A stretch of 64,000 nt of DNA from Luzula sylvatica (taxonomy: Eukaryota > Streptophyta > Magnoliopsida > Poales > Juncaceae). The stretch spans positions 23,970,309 through 24,034,308 of the forward strand of contig OX326960.1 of the NCBI GenBank assembly GCA_946800325.1, in the 5' to 3' direction. The notes below the pieces were generated by a model that made no database searches, was not told the origin of the DNA, and saw only the letters and a program-made list of their open reading frames with translations. The position numbers were made by a program, and so were the translations under genes. Of the stretch, positions 1 through 9,841 are shown piece after piece. Numbering within the stretch: the first letter of the stretch is position 1; every line of letters starts with the position of its first letter.

Positions 1-759
1 TTAATTTACTAATTCTTTTGCTACTGACAGTAACACTTTATTTTCTTGTAATTTTACCAAAATTTCACATACCCTTACATATTTTTTTTTGTTTACAGGT
101 TGGAACGTCTTTAGCACAAATTGCAGATTTTACGTTTGTGCTTCTTAACCGTGCTTCAAATCTTAAACTCTGTAAATTTTAAAGATTCATTATTTTAATT
201 TTATTTTTGAAAATGAAGCCGATGAGGCAGTTTCTGTTCAAGTTGATACTGACATTGGTTCACCTCGATGTACTGCCGAGATGGTTCTCACTAAACAATG
301 CACAAATGGGGCTAACTATTTTTCTTAGTAAAAGATAAATTTGATATGTTTATATTCTTTTTTATAGATTAGATTTAAAGGAGATTGTTTATACGTGGAT
401 AGTGTAAAGTGCAATTACTTAAATGGTTCGAATCATATAAAATCCCGCTAAATTAAATTAAATTAAAAAATAATTTTTTTGAAGATGCAAGTATGTATCC
501 AAGAGAAATAGACATATAAGAGTTTTGGTTAAATGATAATTCGACGAGAAAATAGAAGAAATTAGGATTTTTGTCTTGCAAGTGAAGGAGCATCGCTCGT
601 GCGAAAATGGTTAGGTTAAAGTTTGGATGGTATGGTAAGGTTAATGTTTGGATGGTTGATTTAAAGGAAAAAATATTTGTGTAACCATGTAAGAGTTTTT
701 TTTTGTAAAATAACTTGTAATTTTTTTTATTTAATAGATTGGTTTAAAGTTATTAATAA
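1..759. other. AT-rich flank with a possible exon remnant
   Basis: No complete gene is visible. A pyrimidine-rich tract ending in TTTACAG at about 108 resembles a 3' splice site. It is followed by a short plus-strand open frame reading VGTSLAQIADFTFVLLNRAS and stopping near 180. A second open stretch, about 200-329, contains VDTDIGSPRCTAEMVLTKQC and then a stop. The codon content looks more protein-like than the surroundings, but I do not recognise the family. Helitron-linked RPA-type proteins are one untested idea. The rest, to the Helitron boundary near 760, is AT-rich with nothing identifiable. Confidence 0.3.
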
Positions 760-1292
760 CTAGCGTTGAACCCGCGCATTTGCGCGGTTTTTTTTTTTTA
801 AAGCTTGTATGTTATGTTTGTTTTGTTTTGTAGTCATGTATTGGATAAGATGATAGTTTTTAAAGCTTGTATGTCATTGTTTGAAATAAAAGATAAGAAA
901 AAAGGGCATTAATTGCACAAAATCAAATTTTTCTCTTAATCTTCTCTATTAAAGAACATAGAATATATTAAGTTTTAAGTGCATTGTTTAAAACAAACTA
1001 TAAGGAAAGAGGCCATTAATTACACAAAATCAAGATTTTTTCTCAATCTCCGCTGCTAAGGAATATAGAACAAAATAAGTTTTTAAGTGCATTCATTGTT
1101 CGAAACAAACTATTAAGGAAAGAAGCCACTAATCACACAAAACCAATGGGAGCGAAAGGCATCACAGTTTTTGATTGAATAAACTGAGCAATAACCTTAG
1201 AAAAACGCACAAATCGATTAGGAACAAACGGACAACTTTATGGTAGAAACATATATAAATCAAAGGGTATTTACGATATCTTAAAATCATCA

Positions 1293-1600
1293 TTACCTCG
1301 TGATCGGAGATGGATTTATCGCAGACATCGCAACCAAAGAAATCAGGATGCCAATAGGAATCCATGGTGCTCAAGATTTGTTCCGTACCAATAGCCAGCT
1401 CACGCCCCGCACAAATCCTGATTGATTAATTAGTTGATTTAATTTGTAGTGTAAAGAAATTGAATTTTTTAAGAAATGTGGCACCGATTGGAGAGACGAC
1501 AGGTGGCGGCGGGGATTGAGCAGGTTGAACAGGTTGGGGACATTCTGAACTAAGATTTTCTTCAATTTCCTTTGCGAGCAATTCATCATCCTCTAATTGC
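1293..1600 (-). pseudogene. DA1-like LIM-domain protein fragment
   Basis: Minus-strand frames read EDDELLAKEIEENL, then a proline-rich stretch, then, after an acceptor-like CAATCAG, ICAGRELAIGTEQILSTMDS followed by YWHPDFFGCDVCDKSISDHE. The order (acidic ubiquitin-interacting-like helix, Pro-rich linker, LIM domain starting ICAG) matches plant DA1/DAR ubiquitin-dependent peptidases, which limit organ growth. Expected zinc ligands are lost: the second Cys of the CxxC pair is Arg and the Cys of WHPxC is Phe. No peptidase (HEMMH) domain follows. It is best read as a decayed gene piece carried by the surrounding Helitron. Identification rests on motif recall, not alignment. Confidence 0.55.
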
Positions 1601-2179
1601 GAAACCGGATATGAAAGCTAGGGAATCGTTGTCTTCTCCGTCCCAAGCGCTTACCGTCTCGTTGGCGAGCGTTTGGTGCCGGTAGGGTTTCGACGCTTTC
1701 TTCTTTCTTTTTCCTATTCCTGGCTCATTTCGCGAAAATGACAAGAAATATGAAGGGTTATGGGTTATACAGCATAGAGTAATTCTGGCTACGTGGCAGC
1801 TTTGCATGAGGCGACGTGGCAGCCTGTAATTCAACCTTTAAAATTAGAACTTAGCAATAATACGCTTTGCATGATTATGTGTAATTGACCATCGATTTGG
1901 ATTTTTTTTGACCTTCTTTTTATTGCGCAATTCGGGGCGGTACATTTGCACTAACTTCCAGGACCAGTGAATTTCGAGCGAATCCCTGAAAATCAAAAAA
2001 ATATCACAAATACTACCAAATTGTTAATTTTGCAAAAAAACCCTAAAAATAAGAAAAATGTCATATAGACCTCCCAATTTGATAAACTTATGAAGAATTA
2101 ATTGGAAACTGGTCCGCCTCATGTATTCCCGCCTTTGACCAGTTTATCTTCATCCCCCTAAGATCGAAAAACCCTATAG

Positions 2180-2540
2180 AATCTGAAAGTATCATATATA
2201 TCCCTATAATTTCATAAAATACCAAATATACCCCTATATTTTACAAAAAGATCAATTGTACCCCTATAATTTCTGGAAATTATCGAGAGCTCGCAATTGT
2301 CGCCTTCTCACACTGTTCGACTTGGCCGATTCCAAATCTGAGCTCAAACCTACAATAATCTCAAAAATCAAACTAAATATATACATTTTCACACAAAAAT
2401 ATCAAATATACCCCTATAAATTCTGAAAGTATCATATATAGCCCTATAATTTCTTGATAATTGTACCCCTATAATTTCTGGAAATTATCAAATATACCCT
2501 ATTGTTTTTGAAGTTATCAGAAATAACCCTATAATCCGAG
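2180..2540. repeat. Degenerate ~30-bp repeat (ATATACCCCTATAATTTC type)
   Basis: Variants of ATATACCCCTATAATTTC followed by GAAA recur six or more times at irregular spacing of about 30-40 bp. The copies are strongly diverged. They lie inside the Helitron between the two captured gene fragments. No coding meaning is evident. Confidence 0.5.
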
Positions 2541-2639
2541 ATTCATTAATTTAGGAGTCCTTACAAAGAACAACTGAAAAAGATTAATTGCAAAAATACA
2601 AAAAAGAGGTCCTTACAAAGAAAACATGATATTTCGACT

Positions 2640-3025
2640 GAACCAATTCAGTCCCAAATGCTTTCAGGATGGTTCTTCTTTCGAGACTCATCGAAGTTGG
2701 CATCGTCAATATAATTTCATATCCTTTCGCTGCGGCCATGGAAGCGAGCCCGATTCCAATGTTTCCGCTTGTCGGTTCAATCAAAACGCTCTGACAATGA
2801 GTACAATTTCTTTTAATTTTTTTTTTTTTTGAAAATAAATCTGATTCTGTACCTGGCAGGGAGTTATGAGGCCTTGTTGTTCTGCATCGGTGATCGTATT
2901 GTACCGAATCCTGTCTTTGACACCATAGCAGGGCTACATCTTCTCCGGTTTGGCCGCGCCTCGAGCCACGCATCCTTTAGCCACCTTGTTGACATACACC
3001 AATGGCGTGTTGGCGATGAACTACA
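2640..3025 (-). pseudogene. O-acetylserine(thiol)lyase (cysteine synthase) fragment
   Basis: Two minus-strand exons separated by a 62-bp intron (2791-2852, GT...AG). The upstream exon reads [18 protein letters not shown] and, after an in-frame TAG (2934-2936), [20 protein letters not shown]. The downstream exon reads [24 protein letters not shown] and [20 protein letters not shown]. These correspond to the NTPLVYLNK, VKDRI (PLP-lysine region) and TSGNTGIGLA (PLP phosphate loop) blocks of plant OAS-TL, which makes cysteine from O-acetylserine and sulfide. The internal stop and missing N- and C-terminal parts mark a pseudogene. The retained intron argues for DNA-level capture by the Helitron rather than retroposition. 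Confidence 0.85.
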
Positions 3026-3124
3026 TATCAATTTGGCAAGAAAAATAAAATTATTGAACCAGAAAAATTTACCATGTATAACCCTAAAACCTACATAAGA
3101 GCCTAGAACTTTTCTAGGGTTAGT

Positions 3125-3245
3125 TCATTTCTGGTTTGGCGCAAGCTCGCTTTCGGGTCTCCTTTGTTTCTCTTCTACGAAGGAGCAGACTCCAACGCTT
3201 CGATTAAGAGCCACGACCTTCTCGATTAAATCTCCACCAACCAAC
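3125..3245 (-). pseudogene. Unrecognised short coding-like fragment
   Basis: A minus-strand open frame of about 38 residues reads GGDLIEKVVALNRSVGVCSF, then VEEKQRRPESELAPNQK and a stop. It lies upstream of the cysteine-synthase fragment on the same strand and could be a third captured piece. I cannot assign a family and it may be chance. Confidence 0.25.
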
Positions 3246-3462
3246 CTACATAAATAAAAAATATTAGATAAAAATGAATTAATCTTCTAAAATAATCAAA
3301 AGAAATAAATTAAAAAAGTTACAAATATATTGATAAATGAATTCAATAATTACCGAATTAAGCTGGAGAAGTTCTCTCCCATGTGCCCGCGAATTAAACT
3401 GGAGAAGTCCTCTCCCACGTGCCCGCCACCCTTCCAGGCCCCGCTTCCAACCCGCCCCTCAG

Positions 3463-3830
3463 CCCTTTTATCTGAAAAACAGAAACAAAAGGGCATTTTC
3501 GTAAATTTTTCGAAACAAATCCAAAATATAAAAAATAAAAACTAATATACCGTGTCCTATTGATTGACGATGCTTGTACCGCAGTTCCATGAGCCACAAC
3601 AACCTCGTCCATTTTATCTGAAAAACAATGAAGAAAGGGCATTTTCGTAATTTTTTCAAAACAAAAGCTAAAATATACTAAATTGAAACTAATATACTGT
3701 TTGATATTGATTGACGACACGTGGACCACACTCCATGAGCCACAACATCTTCGACCCTTTTATCTGGAAAATGACAAAGGGCATTTTCGTAATTTTTCCA
3801 AAACAAAGCTAAAATATACAAACAAAATTG
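3463..3830. repeat. Tandem repeat, ~147-bp period, ~2.5 copies
   Basis: The block CTTTTATCTGAAAAA ... GGGCATTTTCGTAA ... AAAATATA begins at about 3463, 3610 and 3757, a constant spacing of 147 bp, with the third copy partial. Copies also share CCATGAGCCACAACA and TTGATTGACGA segments. It lies inside the Helitron. Confidence 0.75.
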
Positions 3831-3899
3831 GAAACAAATTGAGAGTTTGTTCAGGATAATGGATTTTAAAATACATACCTTTGCAGGGGTTAAATCGTC

Positions 3900-4660
3900 G
3901 TCGTCGCCTCAATGAGGACCGCGGAATCGTCGTCGTCGTCGCCATTTTCTTCCCTTTTGCTGAATTTTTGTAATCACCAAAGAGGCAAAAAAATAGAGTT
4001 ACAATATATGCCAAAAAATCGAAGGCAATCGAAAAAGAATGTTACCTTACAACCTCAATTGAATCAAGAAAAGGAAATTGAATCAAGAAAAGAAAATTGA
4101 AGTCAATCTTCAAATTAGTAGCCCAAAATACAAACAAATCATTCCCAATTGTTTTTTTCAAACAATAGATGACAGAAAATGAAGAACTAAAAGCCCTAGT
4201 TAGAACATAAATACCTAAATCCTCAAACCCCAAGTCGAGATAAGTAATCAGAAAAGCAAACATGTTCGAAATCAGTGGAAGAATGGCCGTCGGCTTTGTC
4301 ATCACTCGTCGTGGCTGCCGTTTCGTCTCGTTTTCTGCGCGAGCACAGCGATTCGCCCTTCGAAGCAGGGTAAGAAGCAAGCTAGAAAGAATTATCAGGT
4401 GATGCGGCTGCTGCCATGTCCATGGCCGTCGGTTTCTCCCTTTGATTTTGCCCTTTTTCGTGAGAAAATTCGTCCTTGTGTCGCCTCCTCCGCTGGTCGG
4501 TAGCCTGTTTTCTCTACGTCTCGCGTGCAGAGGGCTGCTCTCCTTTCTCTCTCGCCAGAATTCGCAAAACCCTAGATACAATCGAAAAATCGTGAGAGAA
4601 GTGAATTTATTCAGAGAAGCGGTGCTACAGTAACTGCGACGTGGAAGCGAGATTTTGCGG
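3900..4660 (-). other. Probable captured 5' gene region (promoter/leader)
   Basis: This less AT-rich stretch has features of a plant 5' region on the minus strand: an AAACCCTAGATAC-like telo-box seen in inverse near 4570, CT-rich leader tracts, and (CGT/GTC)n codon-like runs near 3895-3945. A 207-codon minus-strand frame spans 4042-4665 but resembles no protein I know, and its composition is consistent with untranslated sequence. I do not call it a gene. Confidence 0.3.
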
Positions 4661-4720
4661 CCCAATCAAGCCGATTAGAACTATTATAGATAAAAAAAAA
4701 ATAGATTGGTTTAAAGTTTA

Positions 4721-4744
4721 GATTATTATTATTATTATTATTAT
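4721..4744. repeat. (TTA)n microsatellite
   Basis: About eight ATT/TTA triplets sit immediately outside the inferred Helitron 5' end. Confidence 0.85.
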
Positions 4745-4989
4745 TCACTTCCTTCCATTTATTTTATATTTCGTCGATCTAAATTTTCTTTTTATTTTAT
4801 TTTTTTGTTAACGAATTTTGCTAATCTTTGTTACCTGTTTTATTATAATATTATTTATCATTAGATGGAAGATCAGCACTTAGAAAAGAAAGAATCATTA
4901 TTTTGTTGTAAAATTGGTTGAAATAACTATGCCAATTTAATGTTGTTACGTGTAATAAAACAATTGAAAAATTTATGACAAACAATTAA

Positions 4990-5023
4990 AAAATCCGCGG
5001 CGAAGTCGCAGGTATTTTACTGG
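4990..5023 (+). mobile_element. Degenerate Helitron 3' terminus
   Basis: CCGCGGCGAAGTCGCAGG can fold into a short GC hairpin. It is followed about 8 bases later by CTGG where CTAG would be expected, then T. This resembles the plus-strand 3' ends seen elsewhere in the window, with one base changed in the terminal tetranucleotide. The matching 5' end was not found. Confidence 0.45.
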
Positions 5024-5591
5024 TTGATAATATTTCTCTTACTTATTCCTTCCTAACCAACATGCTCAAATTAAATTAAAAACATACTCATATCATATAA
5101 TTCCCCTTATTTCAACGAGATATCACATGGCTATTGGCAACGTCTGATTATAAGATTCAGCATCATCAATCCATTCACAGACATTTTTCGGTTCTAATTG
5201 ATATTTTAGCCGTAGTCAGCCTTTATTTAAGGGCAATCATTATTCCCATAATATATATACGATTCATAATTTGTAGGCATAGTCAACAATTCTGATTCTT
5301 TTTGTGTTGTCCACGCCTCTAACAAACTAGTAACAAATCAATATAGCAAAAAGATGAATAAGTTAGCAAATCCATTTTCTTTACGAACCTAATCTCGTGC
5401 TTATTAAATTGATCTGATTCCAATAGTAACACAGCTGGCCAATTTATTAAATAAATAATCATATTGACGACATATTTTTCCTTGCAAGAACGTGCTAAAT
5501 TGCAATCTCAGTCTACGTATTTTCATGCACATACAATTATTGTTCAGTACTGGAAATTCTTTTCTACGTAACGTACTCAAAGTCATCTTCT
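5024..5591. other. Upstream region of the peroxidase gene
   Basis: AT-rich intergenic DNA with no ORF or transposon signature that I can support. It presumably contains the proximal promoter of the peroxidase gene. I could not assign specific cis-elements beyond the TATA box. Confidence 0.4.
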
Positions 5592-5599
5592 TATAAATA
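5592..5599 (+). promoter_or_regulatory. TATA box of the peroxidase gene
   Basis: TATAAATA lies 64 bases before the ATG. Transcription would be expected to start about 30 bases downstream, near 5625, giving a short CT-rich leader (CTTCATCATCTTTCTCTCC), typical of plant genes. Confidence 0.7.
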
Positions 5600-5662
5600 G
5601 CAAGCCAATGCACTGTTCTTCATCATCTTTCTCTCCACCAATACATCCTTCTTATTAATATC

Positions 5663-7366
5663 ATGAGGACTAAGGTTTCCATTTTGCTGTCGTGTTTAAT
5701 ATATTCTATCGCCCTCCAAGCCATGCTTCCAGAGGTCTTCGGTCTCAAGGGTAGTCGAGGATATCAGGGAGACGAAGATAAATGCCCCTCTGGTCTTTCA
5801 GTAGGATATTACAATTGCAAAGCTAGATGCCCCGATGCAGAAGCCACAGTGAAGAGGGTAGTGGACGGTTATCTGTGCAATAACCGGGGCTTGGGTGCCG
5901 GTCTCATCCGCTTATTCTTCCACGATTGCTTTGTCAGGGTAAAATTCCTTCATTGCCTCCTAGATTATATTGTTGGGATTTTATTTTATTTTTTTCTTTG
6001 CATTTTTTTTTTGCATTAAACGCCGTAGGCATATTGTTGGGATTTTATGGCTCTGATGAATTGATTTGATTTGAGAAGATTTTATGGATTTTAGATTGGA
6101 GATGGATATCAAATATGACTACAATATCCGAGAAATGGAAGATAGTATCTGACGTGAATTGAATTTTTTTTTTATTATAAAAAAGATACACAACCCAATG
6201 GGTGCACACTAGAATAATTGGATAGATACAACGTATCAAATAACACACAATAATAATAAATAGATACAATATTTCGAGATAAGGGTGAGATTATTTTCTC
6301 TAGTCCTTATTCTAATTTTTCACATAATTTTTTTTCTCTTTTTCTGGAGATTTTCTCTTTTTAAAAACATATGAGATGAGTTGCATTTATAGATCACATG
6401 CACCCTCTCAATACAACTATTGATTTATCTAGATACTTCTATTCTATCTAATAGACACATATATCTCACATTCACATACAAATACATTGAATATCATCAT
6501 GTCCTAATAATACTATTAATTAAAAAAAACATTAATTTTAATATATATCGTGTTGCATTGAAATTTCTAAACCATAATAACAAAGAATTAACGTTATTTT
6601 ATACGTGCAATAGGGTTGCGATGCTTCGGTCTTGCTCAATCAGTCAAACAGCAACCCGAACCCAGAGAAATTTGCCAACCCTAATCTGTCCCTCCGAGGC
6701 TTCGAAATAATTGATGCTGCTAAACGAGAACTCGAAAAAACCTGTGCAGGCAAAGTCTCATGTGCTGATATCATCGCCTTTGCGGCCCGTGATGCTTCTA
6801 ATTATCTCGGGGACATCTCATACGATATCCCTTCAGGTAGGTACGACGGAAAGGTATCTGATGCAACCGAGACCTCCTCACTCCCTCCTCCCTCCTTCAA
6901 CCTCCAACAGTTAAACGACTCCTTCATAGCCAAAGGGTTATCTACAGTTGATTTGGTGGCTCTCTTAGGGTCGCACTCTATTGGCCAGGCCCACTGTTCT
7001 TCTTTTTCGAGCCGTCTTCGCCCCACCTTTGACCCCACAATGAATGAAACATTGGCAACATCCCTAAATACTACTTATTGCCCGCCAAATGCACCTTCCA
7101 GCACTGTTGTTCCTCAAGATTTTGTTACGTCGAATAACCTTGACAAACAATACTACGCGAATGTTTTAACAAACAACGTTCTTTTCTTTTCGGATTGGAG
7201 CTTGAGGACGAGCATCGAAACGCAAAACCTGGTTCAAAGTTACAACAATGATAATGAGCTATTCAAGAGAAGTTTCGGGCAATCCATGATTAACTTGGGC
7301 AACATTGGAGTGCTTAGTGAGAACCAGGGCGAGATCCGATCAACATGCAGTGCTACTAAGGATTAG
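5663..7366 (+). CDS. Class III (secretory) peroxidase, two exons
   Basis: Exons 5663-5938 and 6614-7366 encode 342 residues. The splice is phase 0, donor AGG|GTAAAA and acceptor CAATAG|GGT. The product is a heme peroxidase of the plant secretory class (EC 1.11.1.7), acting in the apoplast or vacuole on phenolics with hydrogen peroxide. A hydrophobic signal peptide covers about residues 1-27. The distal site reads [17 protein letters not shown] (Arg83, His87); the proximal site reads [12 protein letters not shown] (His213). Eight cysteines fit the four family disulfides: 56-136, 89-94, 142-337, 220-248. Extra cysteines at 41, 52 and 72 are unusual. Sites of NxS/T type occur at 101, 193, 236 and 244. 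Most relatives have three introns; this copy keeps only the first. No stop or frameshift is seen, so it is probably functional. The physiological substrate cannot be read from sequence. Confidence 0.95.
5939..6613 (+). other. Peroxidase intron 1 with a retroelement-like insert
   Basis: The 675-bp intron sits between FVR and GCDAS, the conserved first intron position of the family. It contains ATTGTTGGGATTTTAT twice, near 5970 and 6032. From the second copy onward the sequence resembles a Copia-type LTR: TGTTGGGATTTTATGGC, a CT-rich region, then GAGTTGCATTTATAGATCAC and CACCCTCTCAATACAACT. A clean CA end and target duplication were not found, so the insert (about 6033-6530) is a decayed solo LTR or fragment. 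Confidence 0.6.
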
Positions 7367-7484
7367 GAATGTTTGTTTCAAGTTAATTCTCAGTTCTCAT
7401 GCGGTCATGCTTTTCCATACATGTATTTGTAATTGTTCATTTTTTTTTTATAGAATAGCATGCATTTGTTATTGTAATATTATG

Positions 7485-7547
<63 letters not shown>
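7485..7547. repeat. (TA)n microsatellite
   Basis: About 31 TA dinucleotides lie in the 3' flank of the peroxidase gene. A candidate AATAAA polyadenylation signal lies just beyond, at 7570-7575; earlier U-rich signals before the TA tract are also possible. Confidence 0.9.
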
Positions 7548-7550
<3 letters not shown>

Positions 7551-7755
7551 TCGTGAATGGCCTGTGAAAAATAAAATTAATTCTACTAATACAATTTACA
7601 AACACTTTTCTTAATTATTGTAATGTCACGTTATTTTTTCTGCCAACTGGATTTCAAAATACACACTTAATTACAATTTTATGTCGCATACTCACGCCCC
7701 ACGCCTCTCTTCAAGCCTTTTCGTTCGCCTCCTTCTGTCCTTCAACATCTCACAC

Positions 7756-7911
7756 AGGGGCGGATCCAGAACGAATATATAGGGGGGGCCGAATTTTATA
7801 GGGGGGGCCGGATTAAAAAAAAATTTAGAATACGTAGCCTGAGGGTTTCGAACTCAAGACCTCACACTTCCTAAACACATGTTTTACCACTGCACTATCT
7901 TAATCTTTGTG
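7756..7911 (-). mobile_element. tRNA-derived SINE-like element
   Basis: Read on the minus strand, TAGTGCAGTGGTAAAAC (around 7883-7899) matches an RNA polymerase III box A, and GAGTTCGAAACCC (7843-7855) matches box B about 45 bases downstream. A non-tRNA tail follows with a T-rich stretch and two GGCCCCCCCTATA-type blocks. This is the organisation of plant tRNA-related SINEs. Target duplications were not identified. An alternative is a fragment of a larger element that shares the tail. Confidence 0.5.
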
Positions 7912-7998
7912 TAATATAGACAAATTTATCATAATTATTACTTCGAAACCAACGAAATCACCTTCATTCTTCACTAAATTTTTCGTTTTCGATTTCAT

Positions 7999-8031
<33 letters not shown>

Positions 8032-8067
8032 CGGGCCTCCCGCTCGCCCCCCCCCCCCCCCCCCCCC
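7999..8067. repeat. Poly-G / poly-C palindrome
   Basis: An uninterrupted run of 33 G (7999-8031) is followed by CGGGCCTCCCGCTCG and then 21 C (8047-8067). The two runs could pair into a GC hairpin, or form quadruplex and i-motif structures. Such tracts are also prone to sequencing and assembly error, so the run lengths should not be trusted. Confidence 0.8.
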
Positions 8068-8279
8068 TGATCTCACACAGATCCCACGCAGTCACGCCTC
8101 TCTTCAATTTTCATTCCGCGTCCTTCTACATCTCACGGTACTTCTTGACGCCTCTTTCTATTAATACATTAATTGAAGGCCTCATATTTATTTGGCCCAT
8201 GCAAATAAATATATCACATATATTATTTGCAAACCCAATAATTTTCGGCCTATACAAATAATTTAATTCTTCTAAAATA

Positions 8280-8360
8280 ATACATAAGAAAGAATATGAT
8301 ATTCATATCGAAATACCATACACATATTTCGATATGAATATCATATTCTTTCTTATGTAT
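8280..8360. repeat. Perfect 36-bp inverted repeat, 9-base loop
   Basis: The left arm 8280-8315 and right arm 8325-8360 are exact reverse complements, separated by CCATACACA. The arms begin ATACATAAGAAAGAATATGA. Perfect pairing implies a recent origin or active conservation. A transcript would form a 36-bp duplex. Confidence 0.95.
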
Positions 8361-8434
8361 AAAGTTAACAAAATCGGAGCCCATACATGAGGCCACGTCA
8401 CCAGGGGTCTTTTTGTAAAAAAAAATATTTTTTT

Positions 8435-8980
8435 CACATTTTGGTCCTTTTTTATTTACATTTAGGTCCTTTTTATTTTGAAAAAATTGCATTTTGGTCC
8501 TTTTTATTTACATTTTGGTCCTTTTTTATTTATATTTAGGTCCTTTTTATTTTGAAAAAATTGCATTTTGGTCCTTTTTATTTACATTTTGGTCCTTTTT
8601 TATTTACATTTTGGTCCTTTTTATTTACATTTGGTCCTTTCAAGTTTGAAAAATTACACTTTGGTCCAGGGGCCTGTTTGAAAAAAATTTATTTACATTT
8701 TGGTCCTTTTTATTTACATTTTGGTCCTTTTTATTTGAAAAAACTATATTTTGATCCTTTCTATTTACATTTTTGTCCTTTTAAGTTTAGAAACTTACAT
8801 TTTGGTCCTTCATATTTACATCTTGATCCTCTTTTATTTACATGTCGGTCATTTTTTACATTTTTGAATTTACATTATAGTTCTTTTTATTTATATCTTG
8901 GTCCTTTTCAGTTTTAGTTCACACTTTGGTACTTTTTATTAGCATTTTGGTCCTTTTTAATTTAAATTTCGGTCCTTTTT
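8435..8980. repeat. ~22-bp minisatellite (ACATTTTGGTCCTTTTTATTT)
   Basis: TTTTGGTCCTTTTTATTT recurs about 22-25 times with AC or GAAAAA linkers and drifting sequence toward the right end. A 121-codon frame across it simply reads the repeat (HFGPFYL periodicity) and is not a gene. Confidence 0.9.
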
Positions 8981-9841
8981 TACATTATTAATAATTCCTC
9001 TCATCTCATGCCTCCACATCACCACCTTATTATGCCTCCCTATCATCACTTTACTTGGAAAATTTTCAAAAGACTCCTTAAATTTTTAGATATTGTAAAA
9101 AACAATTAATTTACATATGTATTCGTTTAAAAAAAATGCTTTTTTAATTTAAAAAAATTCTTAAACTTTTTGTAATATATAATAATTAAAAAAAATTACT
9201 ATATGCTATATGTTATATAATTTTAATATTTCATTCATTACAAATATTCAACTTATGTATTATTTTTCTTGAAAAACTAACATAAAATTATAATAAGTTG
9301 AACAATATTATTAAAAGAACATCTTGCAAATATTTAAAAATAAAATATCATAAAAACTATTAAAAAATACATAAAAGGAAAACTAAAATGAAAAGTAGAT
9401 GTTTAAATAGATATTTTCTATGAATATATTTGCAAGATGTTTATTTATTATTATTTAATGTTAGTTTTTTATGAATAAAGAATGGAATATTAAAATTATA
9501 TAAACAAAATATGTAATAATTAAATTTTTTTTAAATCACTACACGTTAAGAAGTGTTTATGAATTTTCTTAAAATTAATAAAAAATAACAAAAATAACTT
9601 TTCATTATTACATATGAGATTTGGAGGGTATTTTGGAAAAAAAAAATTAATATCATCCATAAGGAGTATTTTAAAATAAAAGTTTGGTAAAGAGTTTTTT
9701 TTTGGAGTTTACGAAAAGATAGAGAATTTTTTACAATATCCAAAAAAAATTAGAGGGTTAAAAATATACCAAATCACGGATGTGTGAATAATCATGACAA
9801 ACTCGAGGGCTCCCGCGCAATTGCGCGGGGAAAAAGCTAGT

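Larger units (their letters stand above)
760..4717 (-). mobile_element. Helitron-type element with captured gene fragments
   Basis: Read on the minus strand, the low-coordinate end has the Helitron 3' signature: a GC-rich hairpin (772-787, arms CCGCGCA/TGCGCGG) about 8 bases before a terminal CTAG (760-763), followed by T. The 5' end is less certain. I place it at TCTAAACTTTAAACC near 4717 because a matching AAACTTTAAACCAATCT also occurs just beyond the 3' end (736-756), as in tandem Helitron arrays. The interior holds gene pieces in the same orientation as the element (DA1-type LIM, cysteine synthase), a usual feature of plant Helitrons. No Rep/helicase is seen, so it is non-autonomous. The 3' end is well supported and the 5' end is inferred. 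Confidence 0.6.
8157..9840 (+). mobile_element. Non-autonomous Helitron
   Basis: The 3' end is very clear: a perfect palindrome CCCGCGCAATTGCGCGGG (9812-9829), seven bases, then CTAG (9837-9840) followed by T. The proposed 5' end, TCTATTAATACATTAATTG at 8157, has the TC start and AT-rich look of plant Helitron 5' termini, although the preceding base is T rather than A. Inside are a perfect hairpin, a minisatellite and about 800 bp of AT-rich DNA. No Rep/helicase coding sequence is present. Confidence 0.65.

Noticed and set aside
4042..4665. 207-codon minus-strand ORF
   Set aside because: No recognisable family and mixed composition. It spans a leader-like region inside a Helitron, so it is probably untranslated sequence open by chance.
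8552..8917. 121-codon ORF with HFGPFYL periodicity
   Set aside because: It is just a translation of the ~22-bp minisatellite.
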